Assembly: GCF_020141465.1 (NCBI RefSeq)
Contig: NZ_JAHSPD010000001.1
Span: forward strand, 896,501-960,500
Length of the DNA stretch: 64,000 nt
Direction: 5' to 3'
Origin: Roseovarius carneus
GTDB taxonomy: Bacteria > Pseudomonadota > Alphaproteobacteria > Rhodobacterales > Rhodobacteraceae
Of the stretch, positions 17,713 through 31,428 are shown one piece after another. A program made the position numbers and the translations under genes. Numbering within the stretch: the stretch's first letter is position 1; each line of letters starts with the position of its first letter. Under the pieces are notes generated by a model. The model had not been told where the DNA came from. It searched no databases and was given only the letters and a program-made list of their open reading frames with translations.

Positions 17713-18985
17713 CCTCAAGCAACACCGCCGAGACATCATCATCGAACTGATCACCCCCAGCGAATTCCGCGAGCCTCCAAATCATCGATTCCAGACACGC
17801 CAGCCCCTTGGTCTGCCGCAGTTCGGTCAGGATACGCGCCAGACCCTCATCGTCCAAAAGCACATCTTCCGGGTTGGCACATTCCACCACACCGTCGGAG
17901 TGGATCATCAAGCGGTCGCCCGCCTGCAACACCACCTCAAACTCCTCAAACTCCGCCCCCGGAATGAGGCCCACGGGCAAACCACCGCAACCGATCGCCT
18001 CAACGGTGCCATCGGCGCGCTGCACCGCCGGATAAGGATGGCCCGCCTGCGCCATGACAACACGGCCAGTCTCAAGGTTCACATCCGCAAGGAGCAGGGT
18101 GAAATAATGCTCCGTGTCCAGTTCATTGAGAAAGAGGTCATTCAACGCAGCAATCGTCTCACCCGGCGGGCGCGGGGAAAATGTGCCATCCGGCATTCGG
18201 CGCAGGGCCACGTTTTGATCAGGGGACGTGGCCGAGAGATAACCCGCCAGCCGCGCCGTCATCAAAGCAGAGCTGATCCCATGGCCCGATACGTCGATTC
18301 CATAAAGCCCGATCCGCGTCTCGCTGGCCTGATACATCCCGACCAGATCACCACCCACATGCCCCGAGGACCGCAGCAGCATGGACACTTCGGCATTGCC
18401 AAAATCGCGGTGCCGGTCACTGACTAGGGATTGTTGGAGTTTCTTGGCCTCGATCAGATCCTTGTCAATCGAATCGTAGACCTCGCGCAGCTTGTCCAGC
18501 GTGCTGCCCAAAAGCCGGTTCTTCTGGATCAGCTCGCGCTCCATCCCGACAATCCGCGCGCCCGCAGCGATCCGCGCCCGCAGCTCGCCCGCATTTACAG
18601 GTTTGGTCAGAAAATCATCCGCGCCGGCATCAAGCCCTGATGCAATCTCATCCTTTTCGGATTTGGACGTGAGCAGGATGAAATACCCATAGCTTTCGCG
18701 CATCATCTGCCTGAATTCACGGCAAAAGTCGATGCCCGTCATGCCCGGCATCATCCAATCGCTGAGCACCAGATCGGGCGGCGTCCGGCGGCAGATTTCG
18801 AGCGCCTCATCGCCACTTGCGGCCTCAACCGTCTCAAAACCCCATTTCTTCAGCAAGGAGGTCAATATCCTGCGCTGAAGCCGGCTGTCATCAACCACCA
18901 AAACCAGCCGAATCGCATCGTCCTGCGGGACCGCACTTGGCGCATCCTGCTGAATCTCAAGTAGATTTGGCGCAAACTCAGGCAC
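17687..18985 (-). CDS. Response regulator fused to PP2C/SpoIIE-type serine phosphatase
   Basis: About 432 residues. The receiver domain (roughly 25-145) has VVDDSR, phospho-acceptor aspartate in LVLSDWMMPGMTG, and the lysine in FLTKPVNAGEL. A helical linker (about 150-190) leads to a PP2C-like phosphatase with GGDLVGMYQ, GIDVSGHGISSALMTARLAG, AGHPYPAVQ and HSDGVVE. Such RsbU-like proteins dephosphorylate anti-sigma antagonists. The start is a GTG with AAGGA 6 bases upstream; an ATG at 19000 is the alternative. The Hpt protein is divergent from it. No anti-sigma partner is seen in the window. Confidence 0.88.
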   Translation of the reverse strand: MPEFAPNLLEIQQDAPSAVPQDDAIRLVLVVDDSRLQRRILTSLLKKWGFETVEAASGDEALEICRRTPPDLVLSDWMMPGMTGIDFCREFRQMMRESYGYFILLTSKSEKDEIASGLDAGADDFLTKPVNAGELRARIAAGARIVGMERELIQKNRLLGSTLDKLREVYDSIDKDLIEAKKLQQSLVSDRHRDFGNAEVSMLLRSSGHVGGDLVGMYQASETRIGLYGIDVSGHGISSALMTARLAGYLSATSPDQNVALRRMPDGTFSPRPPGETIAALNDLFLNELDTEHYFTLLLADVNLETGRVVMAQAGHPYPAVQRADGTVEAIGCGGLPVGLIPGAEFEEFEVVLQAGDRLMIHSDGVVECANPEDVLLDDEGLARILTELRQTKGLACLESMIWRLAEFAGGDQFDDDVSAVLLEVKSILPTG

Positions 18986-19127
18986 AGGGATTCCTTTCAT
19001 CTCCTCAAGCCCTAGCGCCTCTGCGTTAACGCGGGATGAAAGGTAAAATGCGAATAAACCCCCCGCCCGCCATCATCAAATTGTTAACGATATTCCGCCA
19101 AACTCGGATCATCAAAACAGGTGATGC

Positions 19128-19460
19128 ATGATTGACTGGTCTCGAGTCGCGGAATTGCGAGAGGAAATAGGCGCCGATGATTTCGGCGAGGTGGTCGAGA
19201 TTTTCCTCGAAGAAGTTCAAAGCGAGATTGATGCGCTGCGCGGCGACGTGGCGCCGGGCAATCTTGAGGATAAGCTGCATTTCCTCAAAGGCAGCGCGCT
19301 CAACCTCGGCTTCAGGGAGTTCTCGGACCTTTGCCAAAGCGGTGAGGCCGCTGCTGGCGCCGGGCGGATGGACTTGATCGATATGCAAGCGACGGTGGCC
19401 AGCTTTGATCGCTCCAAGGCCGAGTTTGTCTCGGGGATGGACCGCCTGAACACCGCCTGA
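19128..19460 (+). CDS. Hpt-domain histidine phosphotransfer protein
   Basis: 110 residues forming a lone Hpt domain: FGEVVEIFLEEV, then HFLKGSALNLGF with the phosphorylatable His51. It would relay phosphate between a kinase and a receiver such as that of the divergent response regulator-phosphatase. The 127-base gap between them contains two GTTAAC sequences. No partner kinase lies next to it, though regB is in the window. Confidence 0.85.
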   Translation: MIDWSRVAELREEIGADDFGEVVEIFLEEVQSEIDALRGDVAPGNLEDKLHFLKGSALNLGFREFSDLCQSGEAAAGAGRMDLIDMQATVASFDRSKAEFVSGMDRLNTA

Positions 19461-20696
19461 TCAGATCAGAAACTCTGCCAGCACCTCATCATTGGTGATA
19501 TCGCGATAATCAAATCCGTTCTCGCGCAACGCGCCCAGAAGCCGCACGAAGTTTGCCTCGTCATTCGTCTCGATCCCTATAAGAACCGATCCGAAATTCC
19601 GCGCAGATTTCTTGAGATATTCAAACCGTGCGATATCATCCTTAGGCCCCAGAAGGTTCAGGAAGTCCTTCAACGCACCGGGGCGCTGTGGCATCCGCAA
19701 GATGAAGTATTTCTTCACACCGGAATATCGCTGCGCGCGCTCCTTCACCTCGGGCAGCCGCTCAAAATCGAAATTCCCGCCTGAAGTCACACAAACAACG
19801 GTCTTGCCGCGAATTCGGTTCTTCATGTCTTTGAGCGCATCAACCGCCAAAGCACCCGCAGGCTCCAGCACGATCCCTTCAATGTTCAGCATCTCAATCA
19901 TCGTCGTACAAAGCCGATCCTCAGAAATCGTGACCGCCTGCCCAGGGTCGAGATGCGCAAGCCGCGCGAATGTCCGCGCGCCGATCTGCGCCACCGCCGC
20001 GCCATCGGCAAAATTATCCACATGGCCCAACCGCACAGGCGCGCCCGCCAGAAGGGCGGCCCCAAGACACGCGCCGCCCGAAGGCTCGACCAGCGTGATC
20101 TCAACAGCATCACCCATATAGCTGACCACCCCCGCCGAAAGCCCGCCACCGCCCACAGGCATCACGATATGATCGGGCAAACCGCCAAGATCGCGCTCAA
20201 TCTCCACCGCCACAGACGCTTGGCCCTCGATCACATCTTCATCATCGAAGGGCGACAGGAAATGCCCGCCAATCTTGGCGCAATAGGCCTGTGCGGCAGC
20301 AAGCGTGACGTCGAAATAATCGCCCGTCAGCTCGATCCGCACCGCATCACCACCAAAAATCTGGGTCTTGCCGATTTTCTGCTGCGGCGTGGTGATTGGC
20401 ATGTAAATCACGCCCTGAACCCCGAAATGCCGACACATGAACGCGACGCCCTGCGCATGGTTGCCCGCGCTCGCACACACAAATGTGGGTGCCGCGCCGC
20501 GCGCCAGAACCTTGCGCATCGCATTGAACGCGCCGCGCAGCTTGTAGGAGCGCACTGGCGTCAGGTCTTCGCGCTTGAAGAGGATATTCGCCTCATAACG
20601 CTCGCTCAGATGTTCATTGCGCTGCAAGGGCGTTGCATCGAAAACCGGGCGCATCAGCGCCTCTGCGGCGCGGGCGTTTTCGCGAAAATCTGTCAT
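19461..20696 (-). CDS. ilvA: Threonine ammonia-lyase
   Basis: 411 residues from the ATG before TDFRENARAAEALM. PLP lysine Lys52 lies in PVRSYKLRGAFNAM; the glycine loop is MPVGGGGLSAGV. The C-terminal ACT-like domain (about 325-411) is of the single-ACT type, implying feedback control. It converts threonine to 2-oxobutyrate for isoleucine. Its end meets the Hpt gene with no gap. Confidence 0.93.
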   Translation of the reverse strand: MTDFRENARAAEALMRPVFDATPLQRNEHLSERYEANILFKREDLTPVRSYKLRGAFNAMRKVLARGAAPTFVCASAGNHAQGVAFMCRHFGVQGVIYMPITTPQQKIGKTQIFGGDAVRIELTGDYFDVTLAAAQAYCAKIGGHFLSPFDDEDVIEGQASVAVEIERDLGGLPDHIVMPVGGGGLSAGVVSYMGDAVEITLVEPSGGACLGAALLAGAPVRLGHVDNFADGAAVAQIGARTFARLAHLDPGQAVTISEDRLCTTMIEMLNIEGIVLEPAGALAVDALKDMKNRIRGKTVVCVTSGGNFDFERLPEVKERAQRYSGVKKYFILRMPQRPGALKDFLNLLGPKDDIARFEYLKKSARNFGSVLIGIETNDEANFVRLLGALRENGFDYRDITNDEVLAEFLI

Positions 20697-20857
20697 GTTG
20701 CCCTGCCTGCCCGAAGCCGCCGTCCCGCGCAAGGGTGCTAAGCCTCCGCATACCCAAGAATACCAGCGGCCAAAGCAACAGATCGCATCCCGCTCCGCTT
20801 GCCCCGCACCCCAAAACCCGCTAAGCCCCGGCGCGACCCAGACAGAGGAAAATCACT

Positions 20858-22084
<1,227 letters not shown>

Positions 22085-22088
22085 ACGC

Positions 22089-22796
22089 TCAGATCTTAGC
22101 GGCCTCCAAAGCGCGATAGGCAGGCAAAGCGGCTTCGGCCAGCTCTGCCTGCGCGCCACTCAGCACTGGCAGCGGCCCTTCGGCCGCAGCAAACCCTGTC
22201 GAGTGGCGTACCGCACCGTACCAATGCGCGCCCCACACACCATCCGCCGCATGGCCGCCCGCAGGCCAGATGAGCATCCGCTCGGTCCACTCGATCCCGA
22301 TCGCCGCACAGAGCCGTTGCAAAACACCCGCTGGATCAGCGCGAATATCGGAGGCGTCCACAACAACGGGCCGCTGCCCAATACCGCAAAGCGCGTCATA
22401 GAGCGCGCCCTGTTGAACAAAACCGATATCCTCAAGGGTCGGCGCCTCGTATTTGGCCGCAAAGCTGGCCACCACACGCGCCGGATGGCGGATCAGGAAC
22501 ACATTCACCACATCGCGCATCCAGTCGCGCGGGATGCCGTCTACCATATGCTGTGTCATGTGCTTTTGGTAAAAATGCGCACCCTCATAGGGGCCAAGAA
22601 GGCTGCGCTCCACCATCACGGGATCAGAATTTTGCGCAGCCAGAATCTCCTCGCGCATCGGGTGCACGATCCCTGTGCGCGCGAGATAAGCCGCGTAAAA
22701 TGGCTCATCCACAACGGCGCAATCGCCGCGCGCGGCAAAGCTATACATCATCGCCGTCGACAGGTTGCGCGGCCCCGACCACATGGCGATCCGCAT
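22089..22796 (-). CDS. Sulfotransferase-family protein
   Basis: 235 residues. The N-terminal MRIAMWSGPRNLSTAMMYSF resembles the 5'-phosphosulfate loop, and VFLIRHPARVVASFAAKY resembles the 3'-phosphate motif of PAPS-dependent sulfotransferases. The last base of the aminotransferase stop is shared with its ATG (TGATG), so the two are coupled. The substrate is unknown. Confidence 0.75.
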   Translation of the reverse strand: MRIAMWSGPRNLSTAMMYSFAARGDCAVVDEPFYAAYLARTGIVHPMREEILAAQNSDPVMVERSLLGPYEGAHFYQKHMTQHMVDGIPRDWMRDVVNVFLIRHPARVVASFAAKYEAPTLEDIGFVQQGALYDALCGIGQRPVVVDASDIRADPAGVLQRLCAAIGIEWTERMLIWPAGGHAADGVWGAHWYGAVRHSTGFAAAEGPLPVLSGAQAELAEAALPAYRALEAAKI

Positions 22797-23701
22797 CAGC
22801 TTGCGTCCTGCAAAATGAGATCCTTGTAGAGCGCACGCAGCCGCGCCGTTACCGGCCCAAGCTCCCCAGCGCCGATCTGCCGCCCGTCAATCGCACCGAC
22901 AGGGGTTTGCGCGCCGAACGTGCCGGTCAGAAACGCCTCATCTGCGCCATAGGTGTCTACAAGGCTGAAATTCCGCTCATAAACCGGGATGCCATCCGCC
23001 CGGCACAGATCAATCACCTTCTGCCGCGTGATCCCGTTCATACAATAATCCCCGGTCGAGGTCCAAACTGCCCCTTTACGCACAATAAAGAAATTGCACG
23101 CGTTGGTCGTATTCACGAACCCATGCACATCCAGCATCAAGGCCTCATCGGCCCCTGCCTTTTCGGCGGCGATGCAGGCAAGGATGCAATTGAGCTTGGA
23201 ATGGGAATTGAGCTTGGGGTCCTGGGTCATTGGCAATCCGCGCAGATGCGGGACGGTGGCAAGGCGGATTGGGCGCGGGATGGACGGTTTGGAATGCTCC
23301 ATGATGATCGTCATCGTGGGGCCTTGCCGGCTGAGCGAGGGATGCTGAAAAGGCCGCGTCTTCACCCCCCGCGTCACCATGAGCCTTGCGTGCGCGTCCG
23401 TCTTCATCCCGTTGGCGGCCTGTGTGTCGAGCAAGGCTTGCATCACGCCGCCACGGTCCATCCCGATATCGAGATCAATCGCCAATGCGGCCTCAAAAAG
23501 CCGGTCCAAATGTTCATCCGCGAAGGCCCAATGCCCATCATAGAGGCGTAACCCCTCCCAAACCCCATCACCGAGCATGAATCCGCTGTCATAAACGCTG
23601 ATCACAGCCTCGGCTTTGGGCACGATCCGCCCGTTGAGCCAGATGAGAATCGCCTCGTTGCGGACGTCCTCTTCGGCCTGATGCGTGGTTTGATTATCCA
23701 T
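22796..23701 (-). CDS. Class IV PLP aminotransferase (BCAT/D-amino-acid type)
   Basis: 301 residues. SVYDSGFMLGDGVWEGLRLYDG and the catalytic lysine region NSHSKLNCILACIAAEKAGADEALMLD are typical, as are GFVNTTNACNFFIV, NGITRQKVIDLC and LTGTFGAQTPV. It could act on branched-chain or D-amino acids; motifs do not settle which. A start at the ATG before DNQTTHQ is used. It is translationally coupled to the sulfotransferase gene. Confidence 0.82.
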   Translation of the reverse strand: MDNQTTHQAEEDVRNEAILIWLNGRIVPKAEAVISVYDSGFMLGDGVWEGLRLYDGHWAFADEHLDRLFEAALAIDLDIGMDRGGVMQALLDTQAANGMKTDAHARLMVTRGVKTRPFQHPSLSRQGPTMTIIMEHSKPSIPRPIRLATVPHLRGLPMTQDPKLNSHSKLNCILACIAAEKAGADEALMLDVHGFVNTTNACNFFIVRKGAVWTSTGDYCMNGITRQKVIDLCRADGIPVYERNFSLVDTYGADEAFLTGTFGAQTPVGAIDGRQIGAGELGPVTARLRALYKDLILQDAS

Positions 23702-23856
23702 GACCGCCCCCGATTGTTTCAGTCCAAGGCTAGGCGCGCGGCAATCCGCCCTCAAGTGGTAAAGCGCCGTCACCTCCGCGTGAGGATGTGTTTCGCCCCA
23801 TTGGCGCGCGGCCCTCCTTGCGCCATGGTAGAGCCAATCCCAAGGAGGCCTCTATT

Positions 23857-24525
23857 ATGTTGACCGCAATGACCAAAGTGAAATCCGTTCTTCTCGCCGG
23901 GCTGATCATCGTGGGTTTCGCCGCCCAGACGGGCAAGGCCCACGCCGCGAGCACTGAGGTTCTGACAGTTGCGGGCGGGTGCTTTTGGTGCGTCGAATCC
24001 GATTTCGAGGGTGTGAAGGGCGTGAAAGAGGTGGTGTCCGGCTATACCGGTGGCACGGTGTCGAACCCCGACTACAGACAGGTCACGGGCGGCGGCACCG
24101 GTCATTATGAGGCGGTTCAGATCCAGTTTGACCCGGCCCAGATCGATCGCGATCAAATCCTGTCGATGTTCATGCGCTCGGTTGATCCGACGGATGCAGG
24201 CGGGCAGTTCTGCGACCGCGGAGACAGCTACCGCACAGCGATCTTCTATAACGGAGATGCTCAAAAAGCCGCCGCAACCAAGGCAAAAGCCGAGGCTGAG
24301 CAGGAGCTGGGCCAATCAATTGTTACCCCCATCCTTGCGGCGCAAAATTTCTACCCCGCCGAAGCCTACCATCAGGATTACTACAAAGGCACCAAGCTAA
24401 TCGTCACCCGCTTCGGCCCCAAACGGCAATCAGAAGCGTATAAGCGCTACCGCGCCTCCTGCGGCCGCGACAAACGGGTGAAAGAGCTTTGGGGCGCATC
24501 CGCACCGTTTGTGGGCAAACACTAG
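23857..24525 (+). CDS. msrA: Periplasmic peptide methionine sulfoxide reductase MsrA
   Basis: 222 residues. A signal peptide (about 1-30, ending GKAHA|AS) precedes the active-site [11 protein letters not shown] (Cys42). [28 protein letters not shown] and [24 protein letters not shown] are strong MsrA motifs. It repairs oxidised methionine, here probably in the periplasm. AAGGAGG precedes the ATG at 23857, which is why the longer upstream frame is not used. Confidence 0.93.
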   Translation: MLTAMTKVKSVLLAGLIIVGFAAQTGKAHAASTEVLTVAGGCFWCVESDFEGVKGVKEVVSGYTGGTVSNPDYRQVTGGGTGHYEAVQIQFDPAQIDRDQILSMFMRSVDPTDAGGQFCDRGDSYRTAIFYNGDAQKAAATKAKAEAEQELGQSIVTPILAAQNFYPAEAYHQDYYKGTKLIVTRFGPKRQSEAYKRYRASCGRDKRVKELWGASAPFVGKH

Positions 24526-24529
24526 ACCC

Positions 24530-26785
<2,256 letters not shown>

Positions 26786-26910
26786 GGGGGGTTCCTTGCA
26801 AATGGTTCTTCCCTCCATAACCGTCTGCGCGGCGTGGCTCAACGCCATGCGCTTTGCCCTTTCGCCTGCGGGCTTGGGTTTGTAGGCTCCGGGCACATGG
26901 GGGATGATAC

Positions 26911-29571
26911 GTGACAGCAGCCAATTCAGCCGTAACGCCGATGATGGCGCAGTATTTGGAGATCAAAGCGCAGTATGATGGCGCGCTCCTTTTCTACCGC
27001 ATGGGCGATTTCTACGAGCTTTTCTTCGACGATGCGGTCGCCGCAGCCGAGGCGCTTGATATCGCCCTCACCAAGCGCGGCAAACATCTGGGCGAGGATA
27101 TCGCGATGTGCGGCGTGCCGTTTCATGCCGCCGAGGGCTATCTTCTGACACTCATTCGCAAGGGCTTTCGCGTGGCCGTCTGCGAGCAGATGGAAAGCCC
27201 AGCAGAAGCGAAGAAACGCGGCTCCAAATCAGTGGTGCGGCGCGAGGTGGTGCGCCTCGTCACCCCCGGCACGCTGACCGAGGAGACATTGCTGGAGGCA
27301 CGGCGGCACAACTTTCTCGCCGCCATCGCCGAGATACGCGGGGATCATGCGCTGGCCTGGACGGACATTTCCACTGGCGCACTCCATGTCATGCCCTTGG
27401 GCGCGGCCCGTGTGGGTCCTGAGCTGGCCCGCCTTCGCCCATCCGAGGTTCTCATCGCCGACACGTTTGAGACGGATTGGCGCGATACAGTGACTGAATC
27501 CGGCGCTGCCATGACGCCACTGGGACGCGCGGCATTTGACAGCACCAGCTCTGAAAAACGGCTCTGCGCCCTCTTTGGTGTCGGCACGCTGGACGCTTAT
27601 GGCAGCTTCACCCAGCCCGAGATTGCAGCACTGGGCGCGGTGGTGGAGTATCTGGAGATCACCCAAAAGGGCAAGCTGCCGCTCCTGCGCCCGCCCCAGC
27701 GTGAGGCATTGGCCAGCGCGATGCAGATTGACGCCGCCACCCGCCGCAATCTGGAGTTGACGCACTCCCTGAGCGGCGGGCGCACGGGCTCCCTTCTCGC
27801 CGCGATGGACCGCACAGTTACGGCAGGCGGCGGGCGTTTGCTGGAACGGCGCCTCTCCAGCCCCTCTCGGAACCTCGACACGATCCTGACGCGGCAGGCC
27901 AATGTCGCTTTCGCGGTCGAGCATCGCAGCCTTTGCAACGATCTGCGCGCTGCGCTGCGCCGCGTACCGGACCTTGATCGTGCGCTCTCGCGTCTGGCTC
28001 TCGATCGCGGCGGCCCAAGGGATCTCGCCGCCATCCGCAACGGGCTAAGTGGGGCCGAGACTATCGCGGGCCTCATGGAGACATCAAACCTACCCAAAAT
28101 GCTGAGCGCCGAAGCGGAGGCCCTTCTTAGGCATGACGCGCTCTTGACCCTTCTTGATGAAGCGTTGATCGCCGAGCCGCCGCTTCTCGCCCGCGATGGC
28201 GGCTTTATCGCGCCAGACTATGAAGGCGAGTTGGACGAGGCCCGCACCCTGCGTGACGAGGGGCGCGGCGTTATCGCCGCAATGCAGAGCGAATATGCCA
28301 CGCTCACCGGAGTTTCCTCACTCAAGATAAAGCACAACAACGTCCTTGGGTATTTCATCGAAGTCACCGCAACCCATGCCGACAAAATGCTATCTCCACC
28401 GCTGAATGAGACGTTCAAACACCGCCAGACGACGGCGAACCAGCTACGCTTCACCACTGTGCCGCTATCGGAGATGGAAACCAAGATTCTGAATGCGGGC
28501 GGGCGAGCCATTGAGATCGAAAAGCGGCTCTATGAAAAGATAAAAGCGGATATTCTCGAACGCTCTGCCGAGATTTCGCAAACCGCGCGCGCCCTGTCAG
28601 AACTTGATCTGACGGCTGCACTTGCTGACCTCGCCATTGATCAGGATTGGTGCCGCCCCAAGGTAGACGCCAGCCGTGCGCTCGATATCACCGGCGGGCG
28701 GCACCCTGTGGTTGAGGCTGCTTTGCGCACCCAAGGGGCGGGGCCGTTCATCGCCAATGATTGCACCCTCGGCACCGGCCATGATGTCTGGCTTCTGACC
28801 GGGCCAAACATGGCGGGTAAATCAACCTTCCTACGCCAAAACGCGCTGATCGCTTTGATGGCGCAAATGGGCAGCTACGTGCCCGCGCGCGCCGCTCATA
28901 TCGGCGTGGTCAGCCAGCTTTTCAGCCGCGTGGGCGCGTCGGATGATTTGGCCCGTGGGCGCTCCACCTTCATGGTAGAGATGGTCGAGACCGCCGCGAT
29001 CCTCAATCAGGCGGACGATCATGCGCTTGTTATCCTTGATGAAATCGGGCGTGGCACCGCGACTTATGATGGCCTCTCGATCGCATGGGCCACGCTTGAG
29101 CATCTGCATGAGGTTAACGGTTGCCGCGCGCTATTCGCCACGCATTACCATGAGCTGACCAACCTCACGGACAAGCTTGAGCGGGTCGACAACGCCACTG
29201 TGGCCGTGAAAGAACATGAGGGCGACGTTATTTTCCTGCACGAGGTGCGGCGCGGCGCAGCGGATCGGTCCTACGGGGTGCAAGTGGCAAAACTGGCCGG
29301 GCTGCCCCTTTCGGTGATTGAGCGGGCCCGTGTCGTGCTCGATGCGCTGGAACGCGGGGAGCGGGAGGGCGGCTCTGCTCGGGAGGCATTGATCGATGAT
29401 CTCCCGCTCTTCTCGCCACGCACCACACCCGCCCCAAGGCCTCAGGACAACACGCCATCCGCCGTTGAAAAAAGGCTCTCAGATATTCTTCCCGATCAGC
29501 TTAGCCCGCGTGAGGCGCTCAATCTGATCTACGACCTCAAAGCCCTTATCGGGGCTAAAAACAGTGACTGA
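26911..29571 (+). CDS. mutS: DNA mismatch repair protein MutS
   Basis: 886 residues. Mismatch-recognition motif [15 protein letters not shown] lies near the N-terminus, and the ATPase Walker [10 protein letters not shown] starts near residue 631. [25 protein letters not shown] Walker B ([14 protein letters not shown]) and ATHYHELT follow. The start is a GTG with GGGGGA upstream; an ATG at 26941 is the alternative. It is divergent from maeB. Confidence 0.96.
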   Translation: MTAANSAVTPMMAQYLEIKAQYDGALLFYRMGDFYELFFDDAVAAAEALDIALTKRGKHLGEDIAMCGVPFHAAEGYLLTLIRKGFRVAVCEQMESPAEAKKRGSKSVVRREVVRLVTPGTLTEETLLEARRHNFLAAIAEIRGDHALAWTDISTGALHVMPLGAARVGPELARLRPSEVLIADTFETDWRDTVTESGAAMTPLGRAAFDSTSSEKRLCALFGVGTLDAYGSFTQPEIAALGAVVEYLEITQKGKLPLLRPPQREALASAMQIDAATRRNLELTHSLSGGRTGSLLAAMDRTVTAGGGRLLERRLSSPSRNLDTILTRQANVAFAVEHRSLCNDLRAALRRVPDLDRALSRLALDRGGPRDLAAIRNGLSGAETIAGLMETSNLPKMLSAEAEALLRHDALLTLLDEALIAEPPLLARDGGFIAPDYEGELDEARTLRDEGRGVIAAMQSEYATLTGVSSLKIKHNNVLGYFIEVTATHADKMLSPPLNETFKHRQTTANQLRFTTVPLSEMETKILNAGGRAIEIEKRLYEKIKADILERSAEISQTARALSELDLTAALADLAIDQDWCRPKVDASRALDITGGRHPVVEAALRTQGAGPFIANDCTLGTGHDVWLLTGPNMAGKSTFLRQNALIALMAQMGSYVPARAAHIGVVSQLFSRVGASDDLARGRSTFMVEMVETAAILNQADDHALVILDEIGRGTATYDGLSIAWATLEHLHEVNGCRALFATHYHELTNLTDKLERVDNATVAVKEHEGDVIFLHEVRRGAADRSYGVQVAKLAGLPLSVIERARVVLDALERGEREGGSAREALIDDLPLFSPRTTPAPRPQDNTPSAVEKRLSDILPDQLSPREALNLIYDLKALIGAKNSD

Positions 29572-29588
29572 TCCTGCCTAAATCGCTG

Positions 29589-29630
29589 TAAGCATTATCC
29601 CCAACATGCTTATCCCGCTGCCAGGCAGCG
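29589..29630. repeat. Two adjacent short inverted repeats between mutS and grpE
   Basis: TAAGCAT (29589-29595) pairs with ATGCTTA (29606-29612) around a 10-base loop, and CGCTGCC (29616-29622) pairs with GGCAGCG (29624-29630). Neither has a clear T-run. They may help terminate mutS and grpE transcripts, which converge here. Confidence 0.35.
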
Positions 29631-29675
29631 CGCATCTATCCGCGCGTGTCTGGATGCCCGCCACTGCCACGCTGA

Positions 29676-30236
29676 CTAGTCCCGCGTGGACGACACTCCA
29701 ACCTGCGCTGGCCGCAAGATGCGGTCATGCAGCATGAAACCCTCGGCAGAGACCTGAATAATATCGCCCGCCTTGGTGCCCGGAAGTGGCGCTTCGAACA
29801 TCGCCTCATGGAGGTTCGGATCAAACCGATCCCCGACTTCAGGCGACACAACGCGCACCCCATGCTTGGCAAAGACGTTGATCAGCTCGCGCATGGTAAG
29901 CTCAATCCCCTCGATCAAGGCGGGAGAGGCGGCCTTTTGCTCATCGGTGACCGAATCAAGCGCGCGTTTCATGTTGTCATAGACGGGCAACAAATCGCGC
30001 GACAGCTTGGAGCCGCCGTAATTCTCGGCCTCGCGCCGGTCCTTGTCGGCCCGCTTGCGCATATTCTCAGCTTCGGCCAGTGCGCGCATGAACTTATCCT
30101 GAAACGCGTCCCGCTCAGCGCGGACGGTATCAAGCTCAATCTCCTCTTCGGAAATCTCGGCCATTTCCTCCGCATAGGCTTCCGCCTCGGCGGTATCCAC
30201 ATCATCCAGGAAATCATCATTTTTCGGCTCTGCCAT
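29676..30236 (-). CDS. grpE: Nucleotide exchange factor GrpE
   Basis: 186 residues from the second of two close ATGs, the one 7 bases after GAGGG. A long N-terminal helix (about 25-95; RAERDAFQDKFMRALAEAENMRKR) leads to the beta domain with FDPNLHEAMFEAPLPGTKAGDIIQVSAEGFMLHDRILRPAQV. It exchanges ADP on DnaK. It lies directly downstream of hrcA on the same strand. Confidence 0.95.
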   Translation of the reverse strand: MAEPKNDDFLDDVDTAEAEAYAEEMAEISEEEIELDTVRAERDAFQDKFMRALAEAENMRKRADKDRREAENYGGSKLSRDLLPVYDNMKRALDSVTDEQKAASPALIEGIELTMRELINVFAKHGVRVVSPEVGDRFDPNLHEAMFEAPLPGTKAGDIIQVSAEGFMLHDRILRPAQVGVSSTRD

Positions 30237-30247
30237 CGTCATGCCCT

Positions 30248-31312
30248 CTAACTTCTGTCGGCAATCAGCTTGCTCACCAATTGCGCGGTATAATCAACGA
30301 TCGGAACGATCCGCCCGTAATTGAGGCGCGTTGGCCCGATCACGCCGACCGCACCGACAATCCTTCGGTCAGAGTTCATATAAGGGGAGACCACCAAAGA
30401 GGAACCCGAAAGTGAGAAAAGTTTGTTCTCGGAGCCGATAAAAATGCGCACGCCTTCGCCCTCGTCGGCAAGCTCAAGGAAATTGGCGATATCGCGCTTG
30501 CGCTCCAGATCGTCAAAGAGCGTACGGATACGATCCAGATCGGCTTGCTCCGCCCCCTCCTCCAGAAGATTGGCGCGGCCCCGCACAATCAGGCGCTCAG
30601 GGCTTTCCCCTTCTCCATCCCACGCAGCGATGCCGCTTTGCACCATGGCGTGGGCCAGCTTGTCGATCTCCTGCCGCCGGTCCTGAATCTGCCGGCTGAT
30701 CACGGTTTGCAAATCGCTGAGTGTGCGGCCCCCAATCAGCGCATTGAGGAAATTCGCGGCCTCCCGCATGGAGCTGGGCGTCTGCCCCGGCGGCGGCGTG
30801 AAAATCCGGTTCTCCACATGGCCGTCGGCAAAGACCAAAACCACCAAGGCGCGGTCATGCCCAAGGCTCACAAATTCGATATGTTTGATCGGCGCCTCAT
30901 GCTTTGGCGCCAGAACCAGCGATGCACCATTCGTCACACCCGACAGGGCCGAGCCGATACGGTCTAGAATGTCACCCACATCGTCACTATTGCTCGACAT
31001 GGTGCTGTCCATCAGCGCGCGGTCAGCGCTTTGCAAATCCCCCACCTCAAGCAGGCCATCGACAAACATGCGCAGCCCCTCTTGGGTTGGCACGCGACCC
31101 GCGCTGATATGCGGGCTGCCAAGGAGACCCATAAACTCAAGGTCTTGCATCACATTTCGGATCGTGGCGGCGCTGACCTTCTCGCTCATATCGCGGGTCA
31201 GGCTACGCGATCCAACGGGCGCACCAGATGCAAGATACCCCTCGACCACACGGCGAAACACCTCGCGCGAGCGGTCGTTCATTTCTTCCAGCAGCTTTCT
31301 GCCATCGGTCAT
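30248..31312 (-). CDS. hrcA: Heat-inducible transcription repressor HrcA
   Basis: 354 residues. The N-terminal winged helix has PVGSRSLTRDMSEKVSAATIRNVMQDLEFMGLL, followed by HISAGRVPTQEGLRMFVDGLLE. The C-terminal part includes SVGVIGPTRLNYGRIVPIVDYTA-like sequence (AVGVIGPTRLNYGRIVPIVDY). HrcA binds CIRCE elements; none is visible beside this gene, so its targets are probably elsewhere (groESL). First gene of hrcA-grpE. Confidence 0.95.
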   Translation of the reverse strand: MTDGRKLLEEMNDRSREVFRRVVEGYLASGAPVGSRSLTRDMSEKVSAATIRNVMQDLEFMGLLGSPHISAGRVPTQEGLRMFVDGLLEVGDLQSADRALMDSTMSSNSDDVGDILDRIGSALSGVTNGASLVLAPKHEAPIKHIEFVSLGHDRALVVLVFADGHVENRIFTPPPGQTPSSMREAANFLNALIGGRTLSDLQTVISRQIQDRRQEIDKLAHAMVQSGIAAWDGEGESPERLIVRGRANLLEEGAEQADLDRIRTLFDDLERKRDIANFLELADEGEGVRIFIGSENKLFSLSGSSLVVSPYMNSDRRIVGAVGVIGPTRLNYGRIVPIVDYTAQLVSKLIADRS

Positions 31313-31341
31313 CGGAGGCGCAGTCCTAATAGGGTTGTTCC

Positions 31342-31369
31342 ATTAAATCTCAGGGGCCTCAAAGGTCAA
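31342..31369 (-). promoter_or_regulatory. Candidate sigma-70-type promoter of hrcA-grpE
   Basis: Read on the minus strand, TTGACC (31369-31364, 5 of 6) is followed after 16 bases by TTTAAT (31347-31342, 5 of 6). Transcription would start about 20-25 bases before the hrcA ATG. Confidence 0.5.
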
Positions 31370-31428
31370 TCGGGCTTGGCTCTTGGCCCGGCGCGCTATA
31401 TCCCCCTCCTAAACGTATAAAGGATCAA

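Noticed and set aside
31313-31428. Looked for a CIRCE element near hrcA
   Set aside because: No TTAGCACTC-N9-GAGTGCTAA-like inverted repeat is present; HrcA targets are likely elsewhere.
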